Positions 47,802 through 57,607 of a DNA stretch of 64,000 bases are shown here, piece by piece. Positions within the stretch are counted from its first letter, which is position 1. Each line of letters opens with the position of its first letter. Made by a program: the position numbers and the translations under genes. Source of the stretch: Marinobacter pelagius. Lineage in GTDB: Bacteria; Pseudomonadota; Gammaproteobacteria; Pseudomonadales; Oleiphilaceae. Below the pieces are notes generated by a model, which worked only from the letters and a program-made list of their open reading frames with translations, had not been told where the DNA came from and made no database searches. The stretch lies in assembly GCF_900114925.1 (NCBI RefSeq), contig NZ_FOUR01000002.1:248001-312000 (forward strand), read 5' to 3'.

Positions 47802-47807
47802 CATACT
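47802..47807 (+). promoter_or_regulatory. ccoN: Predicted -10 element of the ccoN promoter
   Basis: CATACT agrees with TATAAT at four of six positions. It has no good -35 hexamer, as expected when FNR occupies the -41.5 position. The start would be near 47814, 36 bases before the ATG. Confidence 0.55.
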
Positions 47808-47849
47808 TGCGCCCGCATAATTCCCCATCCTAAACCCATTGGTAAGGCT

Positions 47850-49280
47850 ATGAGCACAGTAAATGCAAACCTGACATACAACTACAAGGTGGTGAGACAA
47901 TTCGCCATCATGACAGTGGTATGGGGTATTGTAGGAATGGCTATGGGTGTGCTGATCGCAGCGCAGCTCGTCTGGCCATCCCTCAACCTCGACCTGCCCT
48001 TTACCCACTTCGGCCGGCTCCGGCCGCTGCATACCAACGCCGTCATCTTCGGCTTTGGTGGAAGTGCCTTGTTCGCCACCTCCTACTACGTGGTCCAGCG
48101 CACGTGTCAGGCCCGACTGATCTCGGACGGCCTGGCGGCGTTCACGTTCTGGGGCTGGCAGGCAGTTATTGTGGCAGCAGCGATTACCCTGCCAATGGGC
48201 CTCACATCAACGAAAGAGTACGCTGAGCTCGAGTGGCCGATCGACATCGCCATCGCGGTTATCTGGGTGACTTACGCTCTCGTGTTCTTCGGTACAATTA
48301 CCAAGCGCAGCACGCCGCACATCTACGTGGCCAACTGGTTCTACGGTGCCTTCATCATCACCGTTGCGGCCCTGCACATCGGTAACAACATGGCCCTGCC
48401 GGCCACCGCCTTCAAATCCTACTCTGCATACGCCGGCGTGACCGACGCCATGATGCAGTGGTGGTACGGCCACAACGCCGTAGGCTTCTTCCTGACCGCC
48501 GGCTTCCTGGGCATGATGTACTACTTTGTTCCCAAGCAGGCCAACCGCCCGGTCTACTCCTATCGCCTGTCCATCGTCCACTTCTGGGCGCTGATCGCGA
48601 CCTACGTATGGGCTGGTGGTCACCACCTGCACTACTCCGCCCTGCCTGACTGGGCCCAGACTGCAGGCATGGTTATGTCCCTGATCCTCCTGGCTCCGTC
48701 CTGGGGCGGCATGATCAACGGCATGATGACCCTGTCCGGTGCCTGGCACAAACTGCGTACCGACCCGATCCTGCGCTTCCTCGTGGTTTCCCTGTCCTTC
48801 TACGGTATGTCTACCTTCGAAGGCCCGATGATGTCCATCAAGACGGTCAACGCACTCTCCCACAACACTGACTGGACCATCGGCCACGTTCACTCCGGTG
48901 CTCTGGGCTGGGTTGCCATGATCAGTATCGGTGCGGTCTATCACCTGATTCCCAAGCTCTGGGGTCTGCAGGCCATGTACAGCACGGCTCTGATCAACGT
49001 GCACTTCTGGCTGGCCACCGTCGGTACCGTACTCTACATCGTTGCCATGTGGGTCAACGGCATCATGCAGGGCCTGATGTGGCGCGCAGTCAACGAAGAC
49101 GGCACTCTGACCTACAGCTTCGTGGAAGCCCTGGAAGCCTCCTACCCGGGTTACTTCGTCCGTTTCCTGGGTGGTGTCATCTTCCTCAGCGGCATGCTGA
49201 TCATGGCTTACAACGTCTACATGACCGTTCGTCAGAAAGAAGCGGTTGCAGCTGATAACGCAGCGGCTCAGGCGGCGTAA
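47850..49280 (+). CDS. ccoN: cbb3-type cytochrome c oxidase subunit I
   Basis: Catalytic subunit reducing O2 to water with a heme b and a heme b3-CuB centre, the high-affinity oxidase used at low oxygen. The 476 residues span about 12 helices. Histidine ligands are visible in LHTNAVIFG, in YGHNAVGFF, in [10 protein letters not shown] and in [11 protein letters not shown]. The conserved tyrosine in [10 protein letters not shown] may be the active-site crosslink. The ATG has AAGG upstream. It heads ccoNOQP behind an FNR-type promoter. Confidence 0.98.
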   Translation: MSTVNANLTYNYKVVRQFAIMTVVWGIVGMAMGVLIAAQLVWPSLNLDLPFTHFGRLRPLHTNAVIFGFGGSALFATSYYVVQRTCQARLISDGLAAFTFWGWQAVIVAAAITLPMGLTSTKEYAELEWPIDIAIAVIWVTYALVFFGTITKRSTPHIYVANWFYGAFIITVAALHIGNNMALPATAFKSYSAYAGVTDAMMQWWYGHNAVGFFLTAGFLGMMYYFVPKQANRPVYSYRLSIVHFWALIATYVWAGGHHLHYSALPDWAQTAGMVMSLILLAPSWGGMINGMMTLSGAWHKLRTDPILRFLVVSLSFYGMSTFEGPMMSIKTVNALSHNTDWTIGHVHSGALGWVAMISIGAVYHLIPKLWGLQAMYSTALINVHFWLATVGTVLYIVAMWVNGIMQGLMWRAVNEDGTLTYSFVEALEASYPGYFVRFLGGVIFLSGMLIMAYNVYMTVRQKEAVAADNAAAQAA

Positions 49281-49295
49281 CGGGAGAGAGATCAG

Positions 49296-49904
49296 ATGAA
49301 ACACGAAATTATCGAAAAGAATATTGGTCTGATGATCATCCTGATCATCCTGACCATCAGTGGCGGTTTCCTGGTGGAAGTAGTGCCCCTGTTCTTCCTG
49401 AAGCAGACCAATGAGCCGGTCGAGGGCCTTGAGCCCCTGTCCGCTCTGGAGCTGGAAGGCCGGGACATCTACATCCGTGAAGGCTGCCACGTGTGCCATA
49501 CCCAGCAGATCCGTCCGTTCCGGGCGGAAACCGAGCGCTATGGCCACTACTCCGTCGCGGGTGAGTTCGTGTATGACCGCCCGTTCCTGTGGGGCTCCAA
49601 GCGTACTGGTCCGGACCTGGCCCGTGTAGGCGGCCGTTATTCCGATGCCTGGCAGCGCCAGCATCTGTATAACCCGCGCAGCGTTGTGCCCGAGTCCAAC
49701 ATGCCGGCGTTCCCCTGGCTGTTCGAGGACCGTGTCGATCACGAATCCATCGAAGCCCGTATGGAAACCCTGCAAACCCTGGGTGTGCCCTATACCGATG
49801 AGCAGATCGCAAATGCTTCAGCGGAAATCCAGGGCAAATTCGAGATTGAAGCGCTGGTCGCGTACCTGCAACAGCTGGGTACTGTGATTTCAGATAAACG
49901 GTGA
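49296..49904 (+). CDS. ccoO: cbb3 oxidase mono-heme subunit CcoO
   Basis: Membrane-anchored cytochrome c that feeds electrons to CcoN. The 202 residues have an N-terminal helix (about 10-32) and one c-type heme site CHVCH in [15 protein letters not shown] near 65. The axial methionine is likely in [11 protein letters not shown]. Length and layout match the family. It lies 15 bases after ccoN. Confidence 0.97.
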   Translation: MKHEIIEKNIGLMIILIILTISGGFLVEVVPLFFLKQTNEPVEGLEPLSALELEGRDIYIREGCHVCHTQQIRPFRAETERYGHYSVAGEFVYDRPFLWGSKRTGPDLARVGGRYSDAWQRQHLYNPRSVVPESNMPAFPWLFEDRVDHESIEARMETLQTLGVPYTDEQIANASAEIQGKFEIEALVAYLQQLGTVISDKR

Positions 49905-49908
49905 TCCC

Positions 49909-50094
49909 ATGGATATCAATGAGCTACGCGGTATTCACACCCTTCTGGTAATGGCGGTCTTTCTCGGCATCGTCTGGTGGGCGTACAGCGCCCACCGCAA
50001 GAAGGCCAATGACGAAGCGGCGCATCTGCCGTTCGATGATGAAGACGTGGACAAGCGTACTCTCGAACAGGAAAAGACGGAGAAGAAACAATGA
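49909..50094 (+). CDS. ccoQ: cbb3 oxidase small subunit CcoQ
   Basis: A 61-residue single-helix protein (MDINELRGIHTLLVMAVFL, helix at about 10-30) with a charged C-terminal tail. CcoQ stabilises the cbb3 complex and is the most variable subunit. It fits by position between ccoO and ccoP and overlaps ccoP by ATGA. Confidence 0.93.
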   Translation: MDINELRGIHTLLVMAVFLGIVWWAYSAHRKKANDEAAHLPFDDEDVDKRTLEQEKTEKKQ

Positions 50095-50981
50095 GTACCT
50101 TCTGGAGCATCTGGATCAGTGTGATCGTGCTCGGTACTGTTTTTGGCTGTGCCTGGCTTCTTTGGGCCACCCGCAAGGGCCAGACGACTGATGTCGAAAC
50201 AGACCGGACCATGGGCCATTCCTTTGATGGCATTGAGGAATACGATAACCCGCTGCCGAAGTGGTGGTTCTATCTGTTCATGGCGACCTGCGTGTTTGCC
50301 CTGGGCTACCTGGCTCTGTATCCGGGCCTGGGCAACTACAAGGGCCTGCTGGGCTGGACTTCCACCAATCAGTGGGAGGCCGAAGTGGCCGCCGCAGAAG
50401 AGAAGTACGGCGAAATCTATGCCCAGTACGGCGACACGCCGGTGCCTGAACTGGCAACCAATGAAGACGCCCTGAAGATCGGTCAGCGTCTGTTCGCCAA
50501 CAACTGCGCGGTCTGTCACGGCTCTGCGGCCCGGGGGCAGGTTGGCTTCCCCAACCTGACCGATGACGACTGGCTGTGGGGCGGTACACCTGACGCCATC
50601 CTGGAAACCCTGCACAATGGCCGTATGGGTAACATGCCTGCCAAGGGCACCATGCCCAGCATGACCAACGAGCAGGTGGATCAGGTGGTAAACTACGTGC
50701 TGAGCTTCAGCGGTCGTGAAAAGGACGCCGAAGCAGCCAAGGCCGGCGAGCAGGTCTTCGCCCAGGCATGTGTGGCGTGCCACGGCCCTGACGGCAAAGG
50801 CATGCAGGCAATGGGTGCACCGAACCTCACTGACAACACCTGGCTCTATGGCTCCACTTACGAGTGGATCAAGGAAACCGTGATGAACGGTCGCCAGAAC
50901 CAGATGCCAGCGCAGGATCGTCTGCTCTCCGAAGACCAGATCCAGATCCTGGCGGCTTACGTGTACAGCCTGTCCAACTGA
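50091..50981 (+). CDS. ccoP: cbb3 oxidase diheme subunit CcoP
   Basis: Diheme cytochrome c that receives electrons from soluble c-type cytochromes. The 296 residues have two N-terminal helices (5-25 and about 58-78, with the conserved NPLPKWWFYLF) and two heme sites, CAVCH near 139 and CVACH near 225. It belongs to the two-helix type found in Pseudomonas. An intrinsic terminator follows. Confidence 0.97.
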   Translation: MSTFWSIWISVIVLGTVFGCAWLLWATRKGQTTDVETDRTMGHSFDGIEEYDNPLPKWWFYLFMATCVFALGYLALYPGLGNYKGLLGWTSTNQWEAEVAAAEEKYGEIYAQYGDTPVPELATNEDALKIGQRLFANNCAVCHGSAARGQVGFPNLTDDDWLWGGTPDAILETLHNGRMGNMPAKGTMPSMTNEQVDQVVNYVLSFSGREKDAEAAKAGEQVFAQACVACHGPDGKGMQAMGAPNLTDNTWLYGSTYEWIKETVMNGRQNQMPAQDRLLSEDQIQILAAYVYSLSN

Positions 50982-50988
50982 GAATGAT

Positions 50989-51020
50989 CCGGCCAGGGCC
51001 CTGCCCTGGTCCGGTCTTTT
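50989..51020 (+). terminator. Terminator between ccoP and ccoG
   Basis: An 11-bp GC-rich stem (CCGGCCAGGGC against GCCCTGGTCCGG, with one bulged base) with a 3-base loop, followed by TCTTTT. It begins eight bases after the ccoP stop. A second weaker hairpin (CCTGTG / CACAGG) follows near 51025-51050. Confidence 0.8.
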
Positions 51021-51115
51021 CAACCCTGTGTCTGCCCCCGCGGGCACAGGCTTGAGAAGATCAGCAGACCCTCCGAGGCCCGCTCCCCGCTTTTCCATTT
51101 CATCGGGAGGTTACG

Positions 51116-52546
51116 ATGAGCAGTGAGATTCCGGTCAAACAGGTTGACCCTTCGTCTGATTCCTCCAACAAAAATAAAAAGCCAGAGACCGTCGAGCTCT
51201 ACGCGAGCCGAAAGAAGATCTATGTCAAGGAAGTGAAAGGCTTCTTCCAGCGTATCCGGAATGTGAGTCTGACCCTTCTGATGGGCATGTATTTCCTGTT
51301 CGTCTGGATCACCATCGACGGACAGCCGCTGATCCATTTCGACCTCCCGGCGCGGGAATTCCACCTCTATGGCATGACCTTCTACCCCAAGGATTTCATC
51401 CTCCTGTCGGGTATGCTGATCATCTGCGCCTATGGCCTGTTCTTCATCACCACCCTGTTCGGACGGGTCTGGTGCGGCTATACCTGCCCGCAAACCGTGT
51501 GGACCTTCATCTTCATGTGGGTTGAAGAGCGGATCGAGGGCAGCCGAAACAAGCGGATGAAGCTCGACAAGGCACCCAATTCCGGCGAAAAGATAGCCAA
51601 GAAATCCGCCAAGCATACGATCTGGCTGCTGATCGCCCTGGCCACCGGCCTCACCTTCGTCGGGTATTTCTACCCCATCCGGGAGCTGATCGGCGATCTG
51701 TTTACCCTGCAGGCCAACGGCTGGGCCTATTTCTGGGTGGCCTTCTTCACCGTCGCCACCTACCTGAACGCCGGCTGGATGCGTGAGCAGGTATGCCTCT
51801 ACATGTGCCCGTATGCCCGCTTCCAGTCGGTCATGTTCGATCCGAACACCCGGGTGGTCTCCTACGATCCGAACCGTGGTGAGCCCCGGGGCAGCCGCAA
51901 GAAGGGCGTTGACCCGAACGAGCTCGGCCTTGGGGATTGTATTGACTGTGGTCAGTGTGTCCAGGTCTGCCCCACCGGCATCGATATCCGGGATGGTCTG
52001 CAGTACGAATGCATTGGCTGCGCCCTGTGTATCGATGCCTGTGACGAAGTCATGGAGAAAATGAATTATCCCAAGGGTCTGATCCGCTACACCACGGAGA
52101 ACGAACTGGAGGGCAAGACATCCAAACTGCTTCGTCCCCGTACCTTTGGCTATGGCATCATGCTGGCGCTGATGATTTCAGCGATTATCTTCACCATTGC
52201 GACGCGGGTGCCGGCCCAGATGGACGCCCTGCGCGACCGTGGCGCGCTATATAGCTTCAACGGGCAGGGCCGGGTTGAGAACTCCTATACCCTGAAGATT
52301 GCCAATATGACCGAAGTGCCCCAGGTGTTCTCCATCTCTGTGAGCGGCCTTGAGGGCATCCAGATCCTGACCGACACCAGGATAACCGTTGAAAGTGGCG
52401 AGAACCGCTCGGTACCAACCGTCGTGGACGTTCCACCGGAATCCATCTCGGAATCCAATAACGAGATCCGGTTCCAGGCGGTTTCCGAAACAGATTCGTC
52501 ACTGAAACTTGAAACTGAAAGCCGGTTTGTCGGTCCAACGCGCTGA
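51116..52546 (+). CDS. ccoG: cbb3 oxidase accessory ferredoxin CcoG
   Basis: A 476-residue membrane iron-sulfur protein that reduces copper for CcoI-dependent delivery to cbb3 oxidase. Membrane helices lie at about 40-60, 85-110, 160-185, 195-215 and 340-360. The iron-sulfur motifs are CIDCGQCVQVCP and CIGCALCIDACDEVM at about 280-320, with an extra VWCGYTCPQTVW near 117. An Ig-like C-terminal domain fills 375-476. All are typical of CcoG (RdxA/FixG). Its start follows GGGAGG. Confidence 0.96.
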   Translation: MSSEIPVKQVDPSSDSSNKNKKPETVELYASRKKIYVKEVKGFFQRIRNVSLTLLMGMYFLFVWITIDGQPLIHFDLPAREFHLYGMTFYPKDFILLSGMLIICAYGLFFITTLFGRVWCGYTCPQTVWTFIFMWVEERIEGSRNKRMKLDKAPNSGEKIAKKSAKHTIWLLIALATGLTFVGYFYPIRELIGDLFTLQANGWAYFWVAFFTVATYLNAGWMREQVCLYMCPYARFQSVMFDPNTRVVSYDPNRGEPRGSRKKGVDPNELGLGDCIDCGQCVQVCPTGIDIRDGLQYECIGCALCIDACDEVMEKMNYPKGLIRYTTENELEGKTSKLLRPRTFGYGIMLALMISAIIFTIATRVPAQMDALRDRGALYSFNGQGRVENSYTLKIANMTEVPQVFSISVSGLEGIQILTDTRITVESGENRSVPTVVDVPPESISESNNEIRFQAVSETDSSLKLETESRFVGPTR

Positions 52547-52594
52547 TTTGTACCATTGGCCCCGACACACCGGCTAGAAAAGAGATGAAGCATT

Positions 52595-53110
52595 ATGAGT
52601 GAACACGCTCCGGTCGCACCCTGGTATCGCCAGCCCTGGTTCTGGTTCCTGACCATTTTTCCGCTGGCGGCCATTATCTGGTGTACCGTCATGATTGTTG
52701 TTGCCAGCAACATGAAAGACACCATGGTGACGGATGACTACTCCAAGGAAGGGCGCGGCATCAACCTGGCCATTGCCCGTGACCAGCATGCCTATGACAT
52801 GGGCATGGTTGGTGAAATGAGCTTTGACAGCCGCGAGGTTACGCTGAAGCTCAATACCGAAGAGGGTCCGGCGCAATTTCCCTACGTGATCCTGAAGCTG
52901 TTCCACCCGACTCTGGCCGAACGGGACCGCACCATCCAGTTCCGTAACGAAGGTGGCGGCTACTATTCCGGTACCATGCTCCAGGACATCGAAGGCCGCT
53001 GGTATTACGATCTTCAGGGACCGGATAACACCTGGCGCCTGAAAGGGGAAGCCTGGTTGCCCACCGAAGATGGCCTGACCATTCGGGCGGAAAAACCCGT
53101 CAAGGGGTGA
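52595..53110 (+). CDS. ccoH: cbb3 oxidase assembly protein CcoH (FixH)
   Basis: A 171-residue FixH-family protein. One helix near residues 9-33 (YRQPWFWFLTIFPLAAIIW), then the family core DDYSKEGRGINLAIARDQHA and a beta-rich periplasmic domain. It associates with the ccoN subunit during assembly in other bacteria. The stop overlaps the GTG of ccoI. Confidence 0.95.
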   Translation: MSEHAPVAPWYRQPWFWFLTIFPLAAIIWCTVMIVVASNMKDTMVTDDYSKEGRGINLAIARDQHAYDMGMVGEMSFDSREVTLKLNTEEGPAQFPYVILKLFHPTLAERDRTIQFRNEGGGYYSGTMLQDIEGRWYYDLQGPDNTWRLKGEAWLPTEDGLTIRAEKPVKG

Positions 53111-55554
53111 GTGCCCTGGATTGTTTCCATTGCGGTGAACCCGCCGAGGGGAACCCGCCGATCACGCTGGAGCTTGAAGGCACCACAAGGCATTTTTGCT
53201 GTCAGGGCTGTAAAGCGGTTTGTGAGACCATTCACAACGAGGGTCTCACCGGTTTTTACGACTTCCGGACAGAGCCGGCAGTAACACCCCGGGAACTGTC
53301 TGCCTCCGAGCTCACCCGTCTGCGCGAGCTGGACCATCCGCTGGTCCAGCAATCCTTTGTCTCGCCCGTCAAAAGTGGTCAGGAAGCAAATCTTCTGATT
53401 GGCGGGATTACCTGCGCCGCATGCATCTGGCTGCTTGAAAACCACATGAAAAAGCAGCCGGGGGTACAGAGTTTCTCGGTCAACCACACGACCCAGAGAG
53501 CACGACTAGTCTGGTCGCCGGACCAGGCCAGACTGAGCGACCTGCTGATCGCGATCCACCAGCTCGGTTACACCGCTCGCCCCTACCAGGCCGATGAGGT
53601 CGAGCAGCAGCTCAAGGCCGAGCACCGCTCCATGCTCATCCGGCTGGCGGTCGCCGGTATCGGCTCCTTCCAGAGCATGATGTTGGCCTTTCCCCTGTAT
53701 TTTGAGCTGGTCAATGATCTTTCGCCGGAATTTGTTTCCTTTTTCCGGTGGTTCAGCCTGCTCGTTGCCACCCCGGTGGTGCTCTACAGTGCCCGGCCGT
53801 TTTTCCGCAATGCCCGTCGCGATATCCGGAGCCGGCACCTCACCATGGATGTTCCCGTCGCCATCGCCATCGGCCTTGCCTACGCGGCCAGCGCCTGGGT
53901 GACGGTATTCGGGGGCGATGAGGTCTATTTCGAATCGGTATGCATGTTCACCTTCTTCCTGCTCCTCGGGCGCTACGTGGAAGTCCAGGCCCGCTACCGG
54001 GCCGGCCTCACCGGCAACGCCCTGGCCGGGTTCCAGCCGACTGTTTCGGCACGGGTCAACGGAGATGAAACCGAGATAGTCCCTGCCCACGACATCGGCC
54101 CCGGCGATGTGGTTCGGGTACGGCCCGGCGAAACCCTGCCAGTGGATGGCTGCATTGTCCGGGGCGAATCCACCCTGAACGAGGCGGCGTTGACAGGCGA
54201 ATACCTGCCGGAATCACGGGGGCCGGGTGACACTGTGCACGCCGGCAGTATCAATGGCGAGAACCCCCTGGATGTACTGGTGGAAAAATCCGGCGCCCAG
54301 ACCCGGCTCTCCGGCATCCTCAGGGTCCTTGACCGGGTCCAGTCGGAGAAACCACCGGTAGCTCGCATGGCGGACCGGATCGCCGGCAAGTTTGTCGGGC
54401 GCGTGCTGATCCTGGCACCGCTGGTCTGGATCGGCTGGTGGCTGGCCGGAGCAGACAACGCTTTCGATATCACACTCTCGGTGCTGGTGGTGACCTGTCC
54501 GTGCGCCCTGTCGCTGGCTACCCCAACCGCCATCACCGCCGCCACCATGCGCCTGCGGAAACTGGGATTCCTGCCCACCCGGGGCCACACCCTGGAGTCC
54601 ATGAATACCATTGATACGGTCGTCTTCGACAAGACCGGGACACTCACCCGGGGCGAGCTGAGCCTGGTGGGCCAGCAAAGTGTTGGCAGCCTTGATGGCG
54701 ATACCTGCCTGCGCCTGGCCGCGGGCCTGGAGAAGTTCTCCGAACACCCGATTGCCCGCGTCTTCCACGACCGCCCCGCTGCAGCCATGGAGCAGGTCCG
54801 GAACCACGTAGGCGGCGGCCTGACCGGACAGCTGGGAGATCAAAGCTACGCCATCGGTCACCTGGATTTTGTGGCGGAACACACCGATGCACCTGTGCCC
54901 GAGCGGGGTCAGCACACCGGCATGGAGATCTGGCTGGCGTCTGAAGCCGAATGGCTGGCCTGTTTCCGGCTCGACGACCAGCCCAGGGATGATGCCGCCG
55001 AAACGATCAGGACCCTTCAGGAACAGGGTATCCGCACCATTCTGCTCAGTGGTGACAGGAGTGGCCACGTGGCCCGCGTTGCCGAGATGCTGGGTATCAC
55101 AGAAGCTATCGGGCAGGCATCGCCGGAACAGAAACTCGAAGTACTTGAGCAACTCACCAGTGAAGGGCGCAAAGTGATGATGGTCGGCGACGGCCTGAAC
55201 GACCTGCCCTCCATGGCAGGCGCTGGCCTCTCGGTGGCCATGGGCAGTGCCGCGGACCTGACCCAGCTGAAAGCCGATGCGGTTCTGCTGAATGGCCAGC
55301 TCAAGCAGTTGGTGGAAGCGCTCAATACCAGCAGGCAGACCCGCCGTGTCATTCGCCAGAACATGATCTGGGCTCTGGCCTACAACCTGTGCGCGCTGCC
55401 CCTGGCGGCGGCTGGCCTGGTGCCACCCTGGCTTGCAGCCATCGGCATGTCTGCCAGCTCCTTGATCGTGGTGCTCAACGCGCTCAGACTCAGTGCCAGC
55501 ACCACCCGGCCCCCGGCCGAACCAACACCGGTTGGTACTCAGGCACTGTCCTGA
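53107..55554 (+). CDS. ccoI: Copper-transporting P1B-type ATPase CcoI
   Basis: Transports copper for insertion into cbb3 oxidase. The 815 residues start with a cysteine-rich region (CFHCGEP, FCCQGCKAVC), then an HMA domain with GGITCAACIWLLE. Eight membrane helices, the CPC motif in VVTCPCALSLATP, the phosphorylation motif DKTGTLT and the hinge GDGLNDLPSM follow. The start is GTG overlapping the ccoH stop. The cysteine-rich N-terminus is usual for CcoI rather than CopA. Confidence 0.97.
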   Translation: MSALDCFHCGEPAEGNPPITLELEGTTRHFCCQGCKAVCETIHNEGLTGFYDFRTEPAVTPRELSASELTRLRELDHPLVQQSFVSPVKSGQEANLLIGGITCAACIWLLENHMKKQPGVQSFSVNHTTQRARLVWSPDQARLSDLLIAIHQLGYTARPYQADEVEQQLKAEHRSMLIRLAVAGIGSFQSMMLAFPLYFELVNDLSPEFVSFFRWFSLLVATPVVLYSARPFFRNARRDIRSRHLTMDVPVAIAIGLAYAASAWVTVFGGDEVYFESVCMFTFFLLLGRYVEVQARYRAGLTGNALAGFQPTVSARVNGDETEIVPAHDIGPGDVVRVRPGETLPVDGCIVRGESTLNEAALTGEYLPESRGPGDTVHAGSINGENPLDVLVEKSGAQTRLSGILRVLDRVQSEKPPVARMADRIAGKFVGRVLILAPLVWIGWWLAGADNAFDITLSVLVVTCPCALSLATPTAITAATMRLRKLGFLPTRGHTLESMNTIDTVVFDKTGTLTRGELSLVGQQSVGSLDGDTCLRLAAGLEKFSEHPIARVFHDRPAAAMEQVRNHVGGGLTGQLGDQSYAIGHLDFVAEHTDAPVPERGQHTGMEIWLASEAEWLACFRLDDQPRDDAAETIRTLQEQGIRTILLSGDRSGHVARVAEMLGITEAIGQASPEQKLEVLEQLTSEGRKVMMVGDGLNDLPSMAGAGLSVAMGSAADLTQLKADAVLLNGQLKQLVEALNTSRQTRRVIRQNMIWALAYNLCALPLAAAGLVPPWLAAIGMSASSLIVVLNALRLSASTTRPPAEPTPVGTQALS

Positions 55555-55590
55555 TAACGTGAAAGTCACACTCATAACGAGGTAAGTGCC

Positions 55591-55839
55591 GTGCAGATTG
55601 TAATGGTCCTCGTACCATTGATGCTTATTCTGGTTGCCGTGGGGATTGCCCTGTTTGCCTGGGCAGTCAAGAACGGCCAGTACGACGACGTGGAAGGCCC
55701 GGCCCATCGCATTCTCTATGATGATGACAAGGACATGATTCCCCGGGAAGCCAGAACCGACAAACCTGAACAGGAAGAAGAGAAACCGGACCAGAGCACC
55801 GGGGAGGAAGACCGGGACAGCGCCGGGCCGAAGAGCTGA
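55591..55839 (+). CDS. ccoS: cbb3 oxidase maturation protein CcoS
   Basis: An 82-residue protein with one helix (about 3-25) and the CcoS signature WAVKNGQYDDVEGPAHRILYDDD. It is needed for cofactor insertion into cbb3 oxidase in other bacteria. The acidic tail (QEEEKPDQSTGEEDRD) is longer than usual. GTG start with GAGG upstream; its stop overlaps the start of the next gene. Confidence 0.94.
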   Translation: MQIVMVLVPLMLILVAVGIALFAWAVKNGQYDDVEGPAHRILYDDDKDMIPREARTDKPEQEEEKPDQSTGEEDRDSAGPKS

Positions 55840-56513
55840 TGGCAGCAGACCTTTACCTGAGTTATCCCAGCGCCTTTCTCATCGGTCTGCTCGGCAGCAC
55901 CCACTGCCTGGGTATGTGTGGCGGGATCAGCGCGTCCCTGTCCATGGCCCTGCCGGTCGGTCGGGGATTCCGCCTTCGCCAGTCGCTGATGCTGCTGGCC
56001 TTCAATTTCGGCAGAATCGGCAGCTACACGCTGATTGCCACATTGATTGCGGCACTCAGTACCGGGGCCGCCAGCCAGTGGACCCTGGCCGGAATGGTGC
56101 TGCGAACCATTGCAGGATTGCTGTTGATTTTCATGGGCCTGTCCATGGGACAGTGGTGGCAGGGAATCCGCTACGTGGAAAAAATCGGAGCCCCGGTCTG
56201 GCAGAAACTCTCGCCGCTGACCCGCCGCCTGATGCCCATCCACCATCCCGCACAGGCACTGGCACTGGGCGCACTCTGGGGCTGGTTGCCCTGCGGTCTG
56301 GTCTACAGCACCCTGGGATGGGCTGCGCTGCAGCCTACGGTTCCTTCGGCCGCTCTGACCATGTTCTTCTTCGGTCTCGGCACCCTGCCTTCCATGCTGG
56401 CGACCGGCTATGCCGCCAACTGGGTTCGCGGGTTGCAAAAGCACCAGGCGGTCCGGAAAGCCAGTGGTGCCTTGCTCATCCTGTTCGGAATCTGGACGTT
56501 GCCGCTGTTCTGA
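55839..56513 (+). CDS. SafE/TauE-like membrane protein of the cco locus
   Basis: A 224-residue membrane protein with about six helices. The motifs LLGSTHCLGMCGGISASL near the start, ALGALWGWLPCGLVYSTLGWAAL in the middle and FFFGLGTLPSML mark the sulfite exporter/UreH-like family DUF2189-adjacent group that sits at the end of cco loci. A role in copper or heme handling for oxidase assembly is suspected. It is coupled to ccoS. A named function is not established. Confidence 0.9.
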   Translation: MAADLYLSYPSAFLIGLLGSTHCLGMCGGISASLSMALPVGRGFRLRQSLMLLAFNFGRIGSYTLIATLIAALSTGAASQWTLAGMVLRTIAGLLLIFMGLSMGQWWQGIRYVEKIGAPVWQKLSPLTRRLMPIHHPAQALALGALWGWLPCGLVYSTLGWAALQPTVPSAALTMFFFGLGTLPSMLATGYAANWVRGLQKHQAVRKASGALLILFGIWTLPLF

Positions 56514-56532
56514 TGGCCGCCCCGGTGCCTGG

Positions 56533-57453
56533 CTAGATGTTCAACACATCCAGGCGACCGAAATCCGGACTGGTATCCGGCCCCGCGGACTGAACCACCG
56601 CCTGGCGCTTGCCGCCAAGGCGTTTGCCTTCCTTGAAGTCATACAGGTTGGGATCGGCCAGATGGGACGGCTCGACATTGCACAGGGCCCGGAACATGGT
56701 TTCCAGCCGGCCCGGGTGCTGCTTGTCCCAGGTCTGGAACATGTCCTTTATTACCTGGCGCTGCAGGTTCTCCTGGGAGCCACACAGGTTGCAGGGAATG
56801 ATGGGGAACTTCCGCAGCGCCGCATAACGGGCAATATCCTTTTCGCGGGCGTAGGCCAGCGGGCGGATCACGGTATTCCGGCCATCATCACTGTGCAGTA
56901 CCGGCGGCATGGACTTGAGTTTGCCGCCGTAGAACATGTTCAGGAACAGGGTCTCCAGCAGGTCGTCCCGGTGATGACCCAGGGCAATCTTGGTAACCCC
57001 GTGCTCTTCGGCAAAGTTGTAGAGGATACCCCGACGCAGGCGCGAACACAGGCCGCAGGTGGTCTTACCCTCAGGCACCTTTTCCTTGACGATACTGTAG
57101 GTGTCCTTCTCGATGATGTGGTATTCGATTCCCAGTGAAGCGAGATACTCCGGCAGTACTTCCTCAGGAAAACCGGGCTGTTTCTGATCCAGGTTGACTG
57201 CAATCAGCTCGAAGGAGACCGGTGCACTTTTCTGCAGGTTGAGCAGGATATCCAGCATGGCATAGGAATCTTTGCCACCGGACAGGCAACACATGACCTT
57301 GTCACCGGCTTCAATCATCGAGAAATCAGCAATCGCCTGCCCCATTTCACGGCGCAAACGTTTCTGCAGTTTGTTCAGCTCCAGTTTCTGGCGCCGATCC
57401 TGCTCGGAAGCGGGCGACTGGTCAGCGGCATTGGCGATCATAGCTTCGGACAT
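56533..57453 (-). CDS. ttcA: tRNA 2-thiocytidine synthetase TtcA
   Basis: Makes 2-thiocytidine at position 32 of some tRNAs. The 306 residues have the PP-loop [13 protein letters not shown] near 62 and two CxxC pairs, [12 protein letters not shown] and [13 protein letters not shown], which bind the [4Fe-4S] cluster together with a third cysteine. The ATG at 57453 begins [12 protein letters not shown]; the longer frame to 57609 would overlap the next divergent gene. Its neighbourhood with cco genes replaces the hemN-anr pair seen in Pseudomonas. Confidence 0.96.
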   Translation of the reverse strand: MSEAMIANAADQSPASEQDRRQKLELNKLQKRLRREMGQAIADFSMIEAGDKVMCCLSGGKDSYAMLDILLNLQKSAPVSFELIAVNLDQKQPGFPEEVLPEYLASLGIEYHIIEKDTYSIVKEKVPEGKTTCGLCSRLRRGILYNFAEEHGVTKIALGHHRDDLLETLFLNMFYGGKLKSMPPVLHSDDGRNTVIRPLAYAREKDIARYAALRKFPIIPCNLCGSQENLQRQVIKDMFQTWDKQHPGRLETMFRALCNVEPSHLADPNLYDFKEGKRLGGKRQAVVQSAGPDTSPDFGRLDVLNI

Positions 57454-57607
57454 AACAACCACGTTCGTAAGGTCAATGAGGGTGCGATTATACGCATCAC
57501 CGGGTATCAGGGACAGGATACCGGATAAGGAGATACTGCAACCCTGCAATGCAAGGCGGCCACCGGAGACCTTCCCTGAAACCACGCTCTCCCCTACCAT
57601 ACCCAAC

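Noticed and set aside
48207..49775. 522-codon minus-strand frame opposite ccoN and ccoO
   Set aside because: It is a shadow of conserved oxidase genes and has no recognisable domain.
51052..51064. FNR-like TTGAG-AAG-ATCAG upstream of ccoG
   Set aside because: The spacer is three rather than four bases, so the half-sites are out of phase.
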